NCBI GenBank assembly: GCA_037179335.1
Contig: JAKZHN010000005.1
Location: forward strand, 1,426,001 to 1,490,000
Source: Cyclaneusma minus
Lineage: Eukaryota > Ascomycota > Leotiomycetes > Marthamycetales > Marthamycetaceae
Length of the DNA stretch: 64,000 nucleotides
Reading direction: 5' to 3'
Shown: positions 1-11,305 of the stretch, piece after piece
Position numbering within the stretch: the stretch's first letter is position 1
Layout: the number at the start of each line of letters is the position of its first letter
The notes under the pieces: generated by a model
Told to the model about the DNA's origin: nothing
What the model saw: the letters and a program-made list of their open reading frames with translations, nothing else
Databases searched by the model: none
Program-made: the position numbers and the translations under genes

Positions 1-2125
1 CAGTCCTCCTCGTCATCTTCTTCCATGGCCTCCAGAGCATCGATGTCCTCAATGGCATCGTCCACTGCTGAAGTGACCTTGACCTTCTTGCCGCCAATTG
101 TGACTTCCTGGCCAACAAGGTCTTTGGCATGCTCTCCGAGTTCAACTTCCATGTCAGATTCTTCTTGATCCAAGCAATCCAACAGGCCCTTGACAACTCC
201 GTCAAGGTATTGCTTGAAGTCAGACTCGTAGATCTTGACCATAGTGCTCCACAAAATGTAGCTGGTCTCGCGCAGACGCGGGTGACCCAAGTGAAGACCT
301 TCCTCGCTCGCCTGCATCAACGGCTTCAGGAACTGTGCGAAAGCGCTAGGGCCGACAGCTGCGGCGATGCTACCCATAGCATCGCACACGGTGGCTCTCA
401 AGTCAAGCTCGTCATCACTGTCCTTGATCTCAACGAATCGGGAGAGCGCCTTCATGCTGTTCTCGAAGTAAGGCATGAACAGCTCCTCAGAAGCGCCAGC
501 AACGGCGCCCAACGCACCAGCGGCACTGGCCTTGACCTTGAGATCCTCGTGGTCAAGCAGTTGCCCCAGTCTTGGTACGAGCTCGGTAGCGTAGTTGGCC
601 ATCGTCTTGGATTCCATACCGTCCGAGAAAGACTCAAGAGCTCCGCAAGAAGCCTTGATGATCTCAAGGGACGTCTCCCTCTGCTCGGGGTTCTGGGAAG
701 CAGCGATTGCTGAATCCAAGTTCTGCATCAACACAGGAATGAACTTCTCATGCTCCGCCGCCATGTCTTCAGGTAGTTCGTCAGACAAGCTGGCAACGGC
801 ATGAAGTGCTGCCTGACGGACGGTGATCTCGGGGTCGCTGAGCAACTTCAATGTTGGGGGGAAGATTTCTGAGAGCTGGGAGCTCAAGAAGTCGGGCGCA
901 CCCTCAACACAGTAGCTCAAGGCAAGAATACCTGCCTTGCGGAACGAGGGTTGGTGGTGGTTCGTGTATTCCGGAAGGTGTTTCAACAGGGGTACGATGA
1001 CTTGACGTGGAGGGAGGCTGCTGGCGAGGAGGTCGATGAGGCCAAGAGCAGAGCGAGAGGGAGTAATACCAAGCTCGTCATCATCGTCATCGGCAATCTC
1101 AGTGACAATTTGCAAGCCCTTGAGAACGAGCTGCTCTCCCATGCCGTTCATAGCTTGCACCTTCATCTTTCGGTACTTGACACACTGCATAAGGAAGGAA
1201 ATAGCCTGCGACCTTGCGTCATCGTCGACTCCGGTGTTGGCGGCGATGTCGAGCATGAACTGAACGAGATCCTTGAGATGGACCGACATAAGCGCCGACT
1301 CGCATCCGAGCAAAGTCTGGAAAACCTCGAAAGCTGCCATGGTGCGATCATCGTCACCGGCGTCGATAACCTGCTTAAGCACGGCTACCATATCAGGGAA
1401 GATGGCGCGCCATGCCTCCAAGCTGGCGGTATCCTCGTCAACGTCGAAGAGCATGGCAACTCTGCTGAGAGCCATCATGGTGTTGACTCGGACTTCGGAA
1501 CTCTCAGGGTCTTTGATGGTCTTGCTGAAGAGAGTGAACAGGTCGGAGAGCTTGTCAATGAAGATATCGCCAGTCGCCTCCATCAAAGTGAACAGAATGT
1601 AGACTCCGACCTCTCGCTGGCGAACCTCCTGAGAGGTGGACGCCTGAGCGAGCAGACCAGGTAGCTCGTTCCATTCGCCGTCAGCCAAGTCGATCTTGGC
1701 AATGGCCGAAACGACTCGAGACGCAGAATGACGGACCAATGTGTTCTCCTCTCTCACGGTGGCCTCGAGGACTTGTTGGCGGATAGCGGGTCGCTGGCCA
1801 TCTTGCAGGGCAGACCAGTGCTTGGGCACCAGACGAAGAGACTCGACGGCAGCTTGATGCCTGAGCTTGTGGTCTTGGTGAGAGGTGAGGATTTGCAGGA
1901 GCCAGAGGAGAGACTCAGGATTTGGGTAGTAGGTCTTCCTCAGTTCGACAGTGGCAGCCTTGATCTTGTCATTGTCGGCTGGAGAGCGGTTAGCGAACAA
2001 GGACTTCCCGTAAACAACACGGACGGCGACAGGAGGTAGATGCAGGACAAGGCTGGACGAGCAGTAAAGCACAACTAACGCGTTTGGATGCCCTGGAGCA
2101 GTTGCAGGAAGGATTCCTGATTCAT
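1..2125 (-). CDS. KAP123: Importin beta-family karyopherin KAP123 (importin-4), N-terminal part
   Basis: This nuclear import receptor carries cargo such as ribosomal proteins through nuclear pores. About 674 N-terminal residues are visible and the gene runs off the left edge. The minus-strand reading begins MNQESFLQLLQ. A 101-nt GT-AG intron (1979-2079) follows codon 15, and the frame then stays open to the edge. HEAT-type helical repeats run throughout, with family-typical stretches such as LVRHSASRVVSAIAKIDL, REVGVYILFTLMEATGD and SALGLIDLLASSLPP, plus an acidic segment at the left edge. KAP121/IPO5 is the main alternative, but the N-terminal pattern and the 'LRxxSYILWSTMVKIYESDF' type segment fit KAP123 better. 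The paralogue assignment is from remembered family patterns. Confidence 0.85.
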
Positions 2126-2766
2126 GATTGCACAATTCAGACTCTCAAGCACACTGAAGTGCTTTGCGAGTCGAAAAATGTTGCGGAAGTAGAAAAGGTG
2201 TTGTGCGCGAGGGAAAAGACGTCGGCGGAGAAGAAATATTTTTTTTCGGACGAGCTCGTTGCGCTAGAGCTTATCCTGGCTTATCAAGGGTCCTGTCCGT
2301 GCGATTGGCTAACGCGACCCACGTGTCGGTACAAAGATACACCGGCCCCGGCGGGGCATTTCAGCTGGCTGGAGGATGACAACACCAAAACATGTGAAGG
2401 ACTGGAGCACTTCGAAGGAAAGCCGTTTCATAACTATGTGTTGTTCATTTCAAAAATACATTCATGTGATAGGGTATTATACAGTCGGTTCTTATTTGAA
2501 GTTTAGTTCTGGTCTTGATAGTTACATACTTGCCAATTCTCATACTATCACCTGTATTGCCACAGTCCACGATGATACGATCATTGTCGATTCCTGCCCC
2601 AAGAACTTGAAGAGCAGCCAAGCAGCCAAGCAGCCCAAGCTCCCATTCTTGCGTGCAGTGACATACCGTTCTGAATCATTTGAACCATATCTGAGAACAC
2701 CATTCTAAATTTGGTAAGCCCAAGTAATTCGAGAACATCTGAATAACTCTTAATAATGCAGGTCCC
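2126..2766. other. Intergenic, KAP123 promoter side
   Basis: Upstream region of KAP123, up to the foldback repeat. I see no convincing gene: the short open frames here have no family features. Confidence 0.5.
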
Positions 2767-2933
2767 ATGGACCGACTTCCAACGCCTTCCCTGGAAAAGG
2801 CAGGTGTTCATGAAAGGGCTGTCTGAGGACCCTTCGGAAAGAGCTGTCCGAGGCAGGGCTTCAAGGTCCTCGGACAGCCCTATGTTTCCTTAAAACCTGC
2901 CTTTTGCAGGGAAGGGGTCGGAAGCCGGTCCAT
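2767..2933. repeat. Imperfect foldback (inverted) repeat, about 167 bp
   Basis: The left arm starts ATGGACCGACTTCC at 2767 and the right arm ends GGAAGCCGGTCCAT at 2933. The arms are about 65 nt, pair with few mismatches and a short internal gap, and flank about 34 nt. The innermost arm parts (2815-2831 and 2866-2880) match as CTGTC(T/C)GAGGACC, and a third direct copy of the CTGTCCGAGG motif lies in the spacer. No clear target-site duplication is visible. It ends about 105 bp upstream of the GNAT start codon. It could be a MITE-like element or a transcribed hairpin. Confidence 0.8.
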
Positions 2934-3038
2934 CTCGCAGCTTCGAATTTGCTACAATCATTCATGACCATCCAAGAACTGTACCTCATCACACAAAGAC
3001 TCAAAGCTACCACTAGTCGCCATATTACCAAGCACAAG

Positions 3039-3617
3039 ATGGCCTTGAAAGAACCCTACCACTGGGCCCGAGACAGATACTGGATCTCCTCCTTCCAAGT
3101 ATTCCTGCAGCCATCCGTCATCAAGGCAGGCTTCGCCTCAGACGACGTCCACTGGGCCAAATCAGCATCCAAAGACTCACTCAAAGCAATATTCGAAAAT
3201 TCCTTATGCTTTGGACTGTACGAACTAGGAAAGACATCTCCCGACTTCTCCAGTAATTTCCCCTCCATTTCACCACACGCACCGTATACCTCGCTAACAA
3301 TTTCCCCCCAAGGTCCTGGTGGTCCCCGCCAAGTTGGCTTCGCCCGTCTAGTCACAGACAAAGCCACAACCGCCTACTTGACCGATATGTTCGTTCTTAA
3401 GGAACATCAGGGGAAGGGTCTGGGGACGTGGTTGACTGATTGCATCAATCAAGTGCTGCAGTCTTGGCCGGGTCTGAGAAGGGTTTTGGTGGAGACCAAT
3501 GATTCGAGAGCGGAGCGGTTCTATGGAGAGAGGATGGGTGTAGCTCCTTCTGTGAAGGGAGAAGACGGAATCGCTATCTTGAGTAAGGGAGGTCCGGGAT
3601 CTTCGCTTAAGAAGTGA
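3039..3617 (+). CDS. GNAT-family N-acetyltransferase
   Basis: A 192-residue single-exon acetyltransferase predicted to use acetyl-CoA; the substrate is unknown. Motif A is clear: AYLTDMFVLKEHQGKGLGTWL (residues about 112-132), with the Q/RxxGxG/A-type pyrophosphate loop QGKGLG. The C-terminal ETNDSRAERFYGERMG segment is typical of the fold's last helix and strand. I chose the ATG at 3039 because residues from ALKEPYHWARDRY onward resemble fungal relatives; the frame is open further upstream but extends into the foldback repeat. It converges with TRM7. Fungal members of this type are mostly uncharacterised. Confidence 0.85.
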   Translation: MALKEPYHWARDRYWISSFQVFLQPSVIKAGFASDDVHWAKSASKDSLKAIFENSLCFGLYELGKTSPDFSSNFPSISPHAPYTSLTISPQGPGGPRQVGFARLVTDKATTAYLTDMFVLKEHQGKGLGTWLTDCINQVLQSWPGLRRVLVETNDSRAERFYGERMGVAPSVKGEDGIAILSKGGPGSSLKK

Positions 3618-3939
3618 GGAGATGCGAGATCTTTTGCTCTGCTGGCTGTTGTTGCCCTACAGCCGCGGCGCTGGATTGTCGGATGCTACGATGGGAATAT
3701 TGTTCTTTTCAGATGAGCTGGGAGGGTGGGAGATAGTGTTTGCTGGGCTGAAATACTCGAGTTGATCGGGATCCCAAGCATCCACGTTGTAAGCTGGCCG
3801 AAGAATGGTTTTGACCACGAGCTCAGATATTCCGCTCGTCCATCTGCCAAGTAGTGGCCATGCAATATTGATTATGAAGTTGCCGGTCACGGCAACTTGG
3901 TAGTCTCTGTTATCCTCGCGGGTATCTTGACGTTTGGAT
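3618..3939. other. Intergenic between convergent genes
   Basis: 3' flanks of the GNAT gene and TRM7. A minus-strand open frame crosses it but lacks an ATG; it is discussed among the rejected items. Confidence 0.5.
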
Positions 3940-5252
3940 TCATGCTTGTGAGGTTTTACCGTAAGCTCCGCCGGCTGCTTTCTTCATTTCCAACGCGCGT
4001 TTGTAAGGCGGCGCTGTCGGTGGCTGCACCGGGTCCAGAGAGATCCTATCCTTTGGAAGATGATACGAAGCATCAGCGTCGAAGGCGGACAGATCTCCAC
4101 ACGCAAGGAAGGGGGCGATCCATCTTGCGGACGGATCATGTGATTTCCTTCCTTGTTTCGCTGTAGCAGCTTTCAAAACTCCAATTTCGGTGGAAACGTT
4201 CCAGGCACTTGAAGACGAGTCTTGTAGTATAGAAGGAGCAATGATCGGATCCTGCTTATTCTCATGGATGGCCAGCTTGGACAGGCTATCGCCGAGTCCA
4301 AGGGGCTCTTCAAGGCTTGCCCGAAATCCAGGAGGCGGCTGGAAGTTGATGCAAACAATGAATGCTTCAACACTGCTGGCTCGACTTGATCTAGGCTTTG
4401 CGACAACGACCAGCTCAAAGAAGAGTTTCAGTTGTGCGAAAAGCAAATCCACATTTCGGCCGCGGAAGATTTTTGCAACGAACTTTCCTCCGGGCTTCAA
4501 GACGCATATGGCCAAGTTCAGAGCGGCAAACAGGAGCTGCGACTGAACATAAATGTCTAGATCATGGAGACCTGTAACATCGGGAGCACCATCACTGAGG
4601 ACTAGGTCCACGGGGTGAGCAGCCTGTTGTGAGGTGGAGTCGGGGTCATATGAGGGATCTAGAGCTTTCAGGAGTAGGGGTACAGTCGCCGGGTGGGTAA
4701 TATCTGCACGAAGAGTCGTGATTCCTTGCAGGGGACTCATAGGCTGCAAGTCGATGGCCACAATCTTGACATCGGGCCGGGGGCCTGATACCGAGTGATC
4801 TGGCTCGGTTTTCGTGGTGTCTTCCCCTGGGGTCTCTTCCTCTTGGGTCTCTTCGTCGTCATCATCCCCATAGATAGTAGACAAGCGTTGTCGAAGTAAT
4901 TCTTGCTTATCCTGCCATGCTTCTCGTCCAAACTTCTCTCCTTTGATCAAGACTCGTGAGAGTACCTGACTCCAACTTCCTGGAGCAGCACAGAGATCGA
5001 CGACCCGAGTCACATTGGCAAACAGGTCGAACTCTGTAAAAAAATGTAAGTCCAGGGCAACACTGTAGAATCCCGAAACCGAAATTTCGGTGTCCAAGAG
5101 AATTTTCGGGATTTTGAAAGAGAACAAGATTATGTATCCTGGGACTCACCTTCATCGAGTTGCAGGAGCTTGAAAGCACTCCGGGCTCGCCAGCCTTGCT
5201 CTTTAGCCAGGCGGTAATAGGCATCACGTTTGTCTTTTGAAGATTTACCCAT
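3940..5252 (-). CDS. TRM7: tRNA (ribose 2'-O) methyltransferase Trm7 (FtsJ family)
   Basis: Predicted to 2'-O-methylate anticodon-loop positions 32 and 34 of tRNAs with SAM. The spliced protein has 398 residues. Exon 1 is 5150-5252 and exon 2 is 3940-5033, joined over a 116-nt GT-AG intron. It opens MGKSSKDKRDAYYR, with the family signature RARSAFKLLQLDE. The SAM-binding motif VVDLCAAPGSWSQVL (residues about 45-59), the VAIDLQPM strand, the DLVLSDGAPDVTG motif and LKPGGKFVAKIFRG supply the K-D-K-E catalytic framework. An acidic insert with DDDDEETQEEE lies between the SAM motif and the second strand, making the protein longer than the yeast enzyme. It is divergent from MAK5 over 356 bp, so two RNA-maturation genes share a promoter region. 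Confidence 0.95.
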
Positions 5253-5608
5253 GGTGAAGTTCGGAGTTTGAGCGCACGGAGATCTTTTCTAAATGAACAA
5301 AAGACGAATTTGGCGAGTTTTATTTGACAGATCCGAGCATCTGTTCGAAGCACGAGGCTGAGATTGATTTTGAAGAAGGTTTTGTGCGCGCATCATCTGA
5401 TTGGTCCGAAAGAAGGCCGGTCCCGCAGAGCTTCTCACAGCCGTGCCAGAAATAATTCATGTTCCAGCCTTCACCACTTTCGACACGAAATTTGCAATCG
5501 ACAGCCGGGACTTGCGAATTATTTCTATCTCCTGAGATCGAGTCGGCGCGCCCTGAATTATTCCAAATTGTTCAAGCTCAACGCAATTACGAGGAAAAGA
5601 ACTGCGCC
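5253..5608. other. Divergent promoter region TRM7/MAK5
   Basis: A 356-bp gap between the start codons of TRM7 and MAK5. No gene is seen; it probably carries both promoters. Confidence 0.6.
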
Positions 5609-7995
5609 ATGGCCGAAACTCAGCCCAAGAACGCTGCTGGCAAAAAGAGAAGCAGACCAGTCCCTCAATCTAGCCAGCGGTCGCAGAAGCGTCAAAGAAT
5701 CGAATCCGCAAAGAATGCTCCACCGACCAAATCGGAGAAGCATACGCTCAGTCTCGATGCCTTGCCATGGAACACTGTCGATCTTCCGGGGATGCTGGAT
5801 GATGCCGAGGGTTTCTTTGGCTTAGAGGAGGTCGACGACGTTGAGGTTGTCAAGGAAGGAAACAAAGTCCAATTTGTATGTCGCATTGAGATTAAATTGA
5901 TAGCTCAGATAATAATCCTTTGCAGGTCTCCAGTAAGCACAAGGCACCAGAATCCATTGACGAAGAGGAAGAATTCGAGGGTTTTGGTGACGACGACGAG
6001 GAGGTAACACTCGGCGCAACCGCTGCTGAGAAAGAGCCCGTTGCCCCAAAAGCAAAAGAAACTAGGACAGAACGAAAAGAGAAAGCTGCCAAGGAGAAGA
6101 AAGAGAAGAAAAAGGACAAAAAGGACAAAAAGGCAGAGACAGGACCCAAAGATAAGAAGTCCCCTCTAGACGCGAATGTCGAAACGAATGGCGAGATTAC
6201 GGCCGGAGCATTCTCACTTCTTCAAGACGAAATGGACGAAGACGAGACCGATGTTTCAGCTTGGAGCGACTTGAACTTGTCTGCGCCGGCCATGTCAGCC
6301 CTGGCTAAGCTTGGCTTCTCGAAGCCTACTGCTATTCAGAAAGCTAGTTTGCCGGAAATTCTGGCGGGCCACGACGTGGTTGGCAAAGCTGCTACTGGGT
6401 CCGGAAAGACGCTTGCATTTGCCATACCTGTTGTAGAGGCATGGCTAGCCGCCCATAATGGTGTCTCAAGCCAGAAGACCAACTCTCCAATGGCTCTGAT
6501 ACTTTCCCCTACGAGAGAATTGGCTCATCAACTATCAGAACACATCACAGCATTCTGCTCTGGCTTACCAGATAGCCCCTACATCGCGACACTGACCGGT
6601 GGGATGTCGATTCAGAAGCAACAGAGACAACTAGTCAAGGCGGATATCATCATTGGAACGCCAGGGCGTCTCTGGGAGATCATAGGCTCCGACGCAGAAC
6701 TGAACAGAGCCATGAGTAAAATCAGGTTTCTGGTTGTCGACGAGGCGGACAGACTGCTATCCGAAGGTCATTTTAAAGAGGTGGAAGAGATTCTCAAGAC
6801 GTTAGATCGTCGCTTGGACGAAGAAGAGGAGACTGATGAGAAGACGGCTGCGACCAGACAGACTTTGGTCTTCTCGGCTACATTTAACAAGCATCTACAG
6901 CAAAAGCTTGCTGGCAAAGGTCGATTCACGTCAACAGACGGCAAGGATATGGAGTATCTTCTGGCAAAACTCAACTTCAGAGAAGAGCGGCCAAAATTTG
7001 TGGATGCCAATCCGGTATCACAAATGGCTGAGGGCTTGAAGGAAGGCATGGTAGAGTGTGCTGGAACCGAGAAAGTATGTACAAGACATATGGATGCTAC
7101 ATTATTGGAACTAACATGGTGATAACAGGATCTGTATCTCTACGCCCTTTTGATGCACCACCCTGGCCAGCGAACACTGGTATTCACAAACTCGATACAC
7201 TCCGCCCGACGCCTGCTGCCATTCCTTCAAAACCTGGGTCTTCCGGTTCAGTGTCTGCATTCTCAAATGATACAAAAGGCACGCCTACGTGCTCTCGAGC
7301 GCTTCTCTGCCCCCAAGGCTGGGGGATCGATCTTGATTGCAACTGATGTTGCTGCTCGGGGTCTCGACATACCCCATGTACAACTCGTCATTCATTACCA
7401 TCTTCCTCGTACCGCAGACATGTACGTGCATAGATCTGGTCGCACGGCGCGAGCCGACGCCACCGGATCCAGCATACTTCTGTGTGCGCCCGAGGAAGTA
7501 GTTGGCACCCGCCGTCTCGTCGCCAAGGTGCATGCCCAACATGCACTGACAAGCGGCTTGAAAAAGCCCAAATATTACATTCGCTCTCTGGAGATCGACC
7601 GCAGGGTTGTCGCTAGACTCAAGCCTCGTGTGGTACTTTCGAAGAAGATTGCAGATAGTGCGCTGGCCAAGGAGAAGAAAGGACACGATGATGACTGGGT
7701 TAAGAATGCGGCGGAGGAGTTAGGGGTCGACTATGATAGCGATGAGTTTGCGGCGGCGAATCGCAAGGGGAGAGGGAATGGGCGGGAGAAGCGGGAGAAG
7801 GAGGCCAGGAGCCTTTCGAAGGCGGAGGTGGGTGCTATGCGGGCGGAATTGAAGGCTCTTCTGGCGCAGAGAGTTAATGTCGGGGTTTCGGAGCGATACT
7901 TAACGTCGGGCTCGGTGGATATTGATGCACTGTTGAAAGGGCAAAAGGGAGAGTTCCTAGGAAAAGTGGACGGGATTGGCATGGATGATGCCTAG
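5609..7995 (+). CDS. MAK5: DEAD-box ATP-dependent RNA helicase Mak5 (ribosome biogenesis)
   Basis: A nucleolar helicase predicted to act in 60S subunit maturation. Three exons (5609-5875, 5926-7074, 7129-7995) with introns of 50 and 54 nt give 760 residues. The N-terminus has the Mak5-specific LPWNTVDLPGMLDDAEGFFGL segment, then a Lys/Glu-rich low-complexity stretch. The helicase core shows the Q-motif region (ALAKLGFSKPTAIQ), motif I AATGSGKT, Ia PTRELAHQ, Ib TPGRLWE, DEAD in VVDEADRLL, SAT, ARGLDIPHVQLVIHY and HRSGRTARA. A basic C-terminal tail follows. Both donors are canonical (GTATGT). Confidence 0.95.
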
Positions 7996-8459
7996 AGGAA
8001 GAGGCTTTTGATGCACCGACCACACAGACGATTCTACCTAGCCAAAGCAAAGAAAATGAAGAACGAGCGATTTTCGAAAAGACATTTGACTTCAACGAAA
8101 CATGTCCACTGCGGGTTGCACGGCATCAAAGCAGGGTCCAGACCGCGGGTAGCGACGTCATTCCTTGGCAAGGGTCCTTCCAAGGAAGCCATCCCACTGG
8201 TCAAAACGGGACATGTGCCGTTTTAGGAGGCGCCATCCTTGCCGCGATCTCCCGTGCTTCTATATAGCCACGATACTTCCCGAGAACTGGATTCAGACTC
8301 AGTTCGAATAGTTGGAACATAGTCTGTCATGGAATAATCCCGCATGTATTCAGAAAGCACAGTGCCTTTCTTTCTCTCCGCATTCTCCGCATCCCCTACA
8401 ACCAACTTCTTCAGTCTTCACGGGGTACGAACTGGACACAGATATTCGGAAGAGGCAAA
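7996..8459. other. Intergenic, K+ channel promoter
   Basis: 464 bp between two genes read in the same direction. Nothing gene-like is seen; it presumably holds the MAK5 3' end and the channel promoter. Confidence 0.5.
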
Positions 8460-11060
8460 ATGAACGATCCGGGCTTGGATGAGCCGATTGGCAAAAATGC
8501 CCAGGCTGTGAAGCAGGAACACCAGGACGAGCAAGAAGCGGCTGAGGAAGACGAAGGAGCTTTTCTCGCTCCCACGCGATGGTGGTTTGCTTCGACCGCT
8601 TTCCCTCTCATAGCAGGCACTCTCGGTCCTATGGCCTCGGCCTTCAGTATCTGCGCTCTGGTAGTTCGCTGGCGCGTTGAAATTCCGCCCGGCGGCGTTG
8701 AAGAACATGGGATTTACATTGAAGATCCTAAATGTTAAGTCTCTCACCCCGTGCTTGGAATCACAAATCCTTTAAATGTTTAATGTTACGATCATAACTA
8801 ACACGTCTTTTCAGGCTCGTCGCTGTCAATGGCTTGCAGCTGGCAATCGCTTTGATATCCAATCTTTTCCTGTTGTTGAATATGGCGGGTAGGGTGCGCT
8901 TTACCATTGCTCAGCCTATTACTATCATCGGATGTTAAGTATATCCTGTGACTTACTGGGAAACGCGCAACTTATTGGTTCTAACATTAAACAGGTACAT
9001 TTCCGCTTTCGCGCTGTTAGCTTTGGTAGCAACAGCTGCTGGTCCATTGAAGCTTCCATCGCCTCCTGACCATGCTTTCACTCAAGCATACTACTATGCT
9101 ATCTTCTCTGTAAGTCAAAAAGAACATTTTGTTCCACGCTATGCTTGTAACGAATCCTTGTCTACGGTCAGCTCATGAGCTGGATGCTTGTATGTGCTCT
9201 CGACTCGGAGAATAAATTAAAAATTCCATGATTCGGGTCGTTTCCGACGACTTGGGGGGGTTATCATTTCTGGATGAGTTCAATGACTTGTACCAAATCC
9301 AGCAAACAGGCTCTATTCAGATTCCTCCTAAGCCTTCTCGTCTTTGCAAGCGCAATCTTAATCTTGCTTACTCACCACGCAGTCTCATACAACCCTCACT
9401 AACACCACCGCCCCAGTGCATCCTCTACTTCCTCGTCTCCACCCTCATGGTCTTCACAGCCTACGGCGCCATCCGCGGCCACTACCCACCCGAGTTCGAA
9501 CTCTCCATGTCCCAACGAACCCTCATGCTCCAAACCATCTCCTTCCTCGTCTACCTCCTCGTCGGCGCGTCCATCTACGCTCACATCGAATCCTGGCAGT
9601 ACTTGGACGCAGTATACTGGGCCGACTTCACTTTGCTAACTGTGGGAATTGGAGATTATGCGCCAAAAACGCATCTGGGCAGGGGATTGCTGTTTCCTTT
9701 TGCAATTGGAGGCATTATTATACTGGGTTTGGTGATTGGGAGTATTAGGAGCTTGGTGCTGGAGAGGGCGAAGGTGAAGTTAGGGGCGCGGATGGTAGAG
9801 AAGCATCGACAGAGTATTTTGAAACGGGTGAAGAGGAAGAACAGCAGCATATTGAAACCGGTGCAGGGGCCAGCATCGGGAACTTCGGAAAATTCGTCAG
9901 CTACGGAGGAGCAGAATCCGAAGAGGAGTATGGAGGAGAGAGAGAGGAGGAGAGAGGAATTTGAACTAATGCGACAGGCACAGGAGTCGGCGGCTACGAA
10001 ACGCAAGTGGACTTCGCTATGTGTTTCCTCTATGGCTGCCCTCGTGTTGTGGACCGTAGGGGCAGCGATCTTCGAAAAAACCGAGCGCAGCCAAAACTGG
10101 TCGTACTTCCAATCCCTGTACTTCGCATACACCTCCCTTCTTACCATCGGTTACGGCGATTTCTACCCTATGTCCAATTCCGGCAAGCCGTTTTTTGTCT
10201 TCTGGTCCCTCCTCGCCGTTCCTTCCCTTACAGTCCTCATTTCAAATATGGGCGATACGGTTGTGAAAATGATCCGCGACCTTACTATCTATCTCGGCCA
10301 GCTGACTGTGCTCCCTGGCGAACTGGGCATACGTGCCGGCATGAAAGACGCCTTATCCAAAATAACCTTGGGGCACGTCTTCAGCGACACTATCGAGGAA
10401 CGACCTCCTGGCGGCATTTTGGGGGATGCGAAACCGAAGTTAAATGCTGAAGGTGGGGAGGTGAGGAAGAACGATCCCGATTCCGCACACCAGCGCGTCG
10501 CAGACGAACACGCAAACGACGAGACCGCCGAAGCGGAACGGGGCGATGAGGAAGCAGATCTTGAGAAGGTGGGTAGGAAGGGCTTTTGCGCACTGTTAGC
10601 AAAAGAGGTGGAGAAAGTGATGGGGCATTTGCACGATAGTCCGCCTCGGAAATATTCGTTTGATGAGTGGGCGTGGTACTTGAAATTGCTGGGCGAGGAT
10701 GAAGGGGATGCGAAGACGCATCGGAGGGCGCCCATGAAACCCAGGGACCGTGAGCAGGGGTTGCAGGAGGCGATGGGGGGGAAGAAACAGAAGTGGAGTT
10801 GGATGGGGAGGAGGAGTCCGTTGATGGGGAATAAGGAGGAGGCGGAGTGGGTGTTGGAGAGGTTGATGAAGGCGTTGCGGAGGGAGTTGGAGGATATGAG
10901 GAGGGAGGAGGAGGAGGGGGGAGATGGGGAGAGTGAGACTGGGACCGGGGAGGGGCCTCGCGAGAGGAAGAGGGGAGAGAGCCCGGATAATGTGATTGCG
11001 GGGAAGAAGGGAGGATATGAGACTGCTAAGGGAGGGCCGAGTATCAGAAAGGAAAGCTGA
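8460..11060 (+). CDS. TOK-type outward-rectifying two-pore potassium channel
   Basis: Plasma-membrane K+ channel of the fungal TOK family (eight transmembrane segments, two pore loops). Five exons are inferred: 8460-8734, 8815-8934, 8995-9109, 9172-9189 (18 nt) and 9417-11060, giving 723 residues. Pore filter 1 is TVGIGD (about residue 250) and filter 2 is TIGYGD (about residue 419), each after a membrane segment. WADFTLLTVGIGDYAPKTHLG and GLVIGSIRSLVLERAK are TOK hallmarks. The C-terminal tail is long, charged and Glu/Arg-rich. The first two introns are odd: keeping the conserved Trp codons needs TG|TTAAGT donors (or GT...CA ends), because canonical GT-AG use breaks the frame. The 227-nt intron before the last exon is long for this genome. 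Confidence 0.88.
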
Positions 11061-11305
11061 AAATTTGAAGAAGTTGGCAACACAGCGGCACTATTGGGAG
11101 GAAATCTGTCAACTCAAGTCATCAACACTGGCGGCGTCACTGCATGCACTTCGGTATTTTGATATCAGCGGCTTGGGAACTGGATTTTGGCATTGCAATG
11201 AGCGCTTGCGAAACTATCATACTTGTACAATTAGTCTCATCCCAAAGCATCATCAATCTAATGATACCCAACTTCTTCGTTGCTAAACCAGGGCTAGTCT
11301 CTTCC

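Noticed and set aside
3657..3890. Minus-strand open frame of about 77 codons beside TRM7, looking moderately protein-like
   Set aside because: It has no ATG in frame (the first usable codon would be GTG), is interrupted upstream inside TRM7, and shows no family motif or acceptor site.
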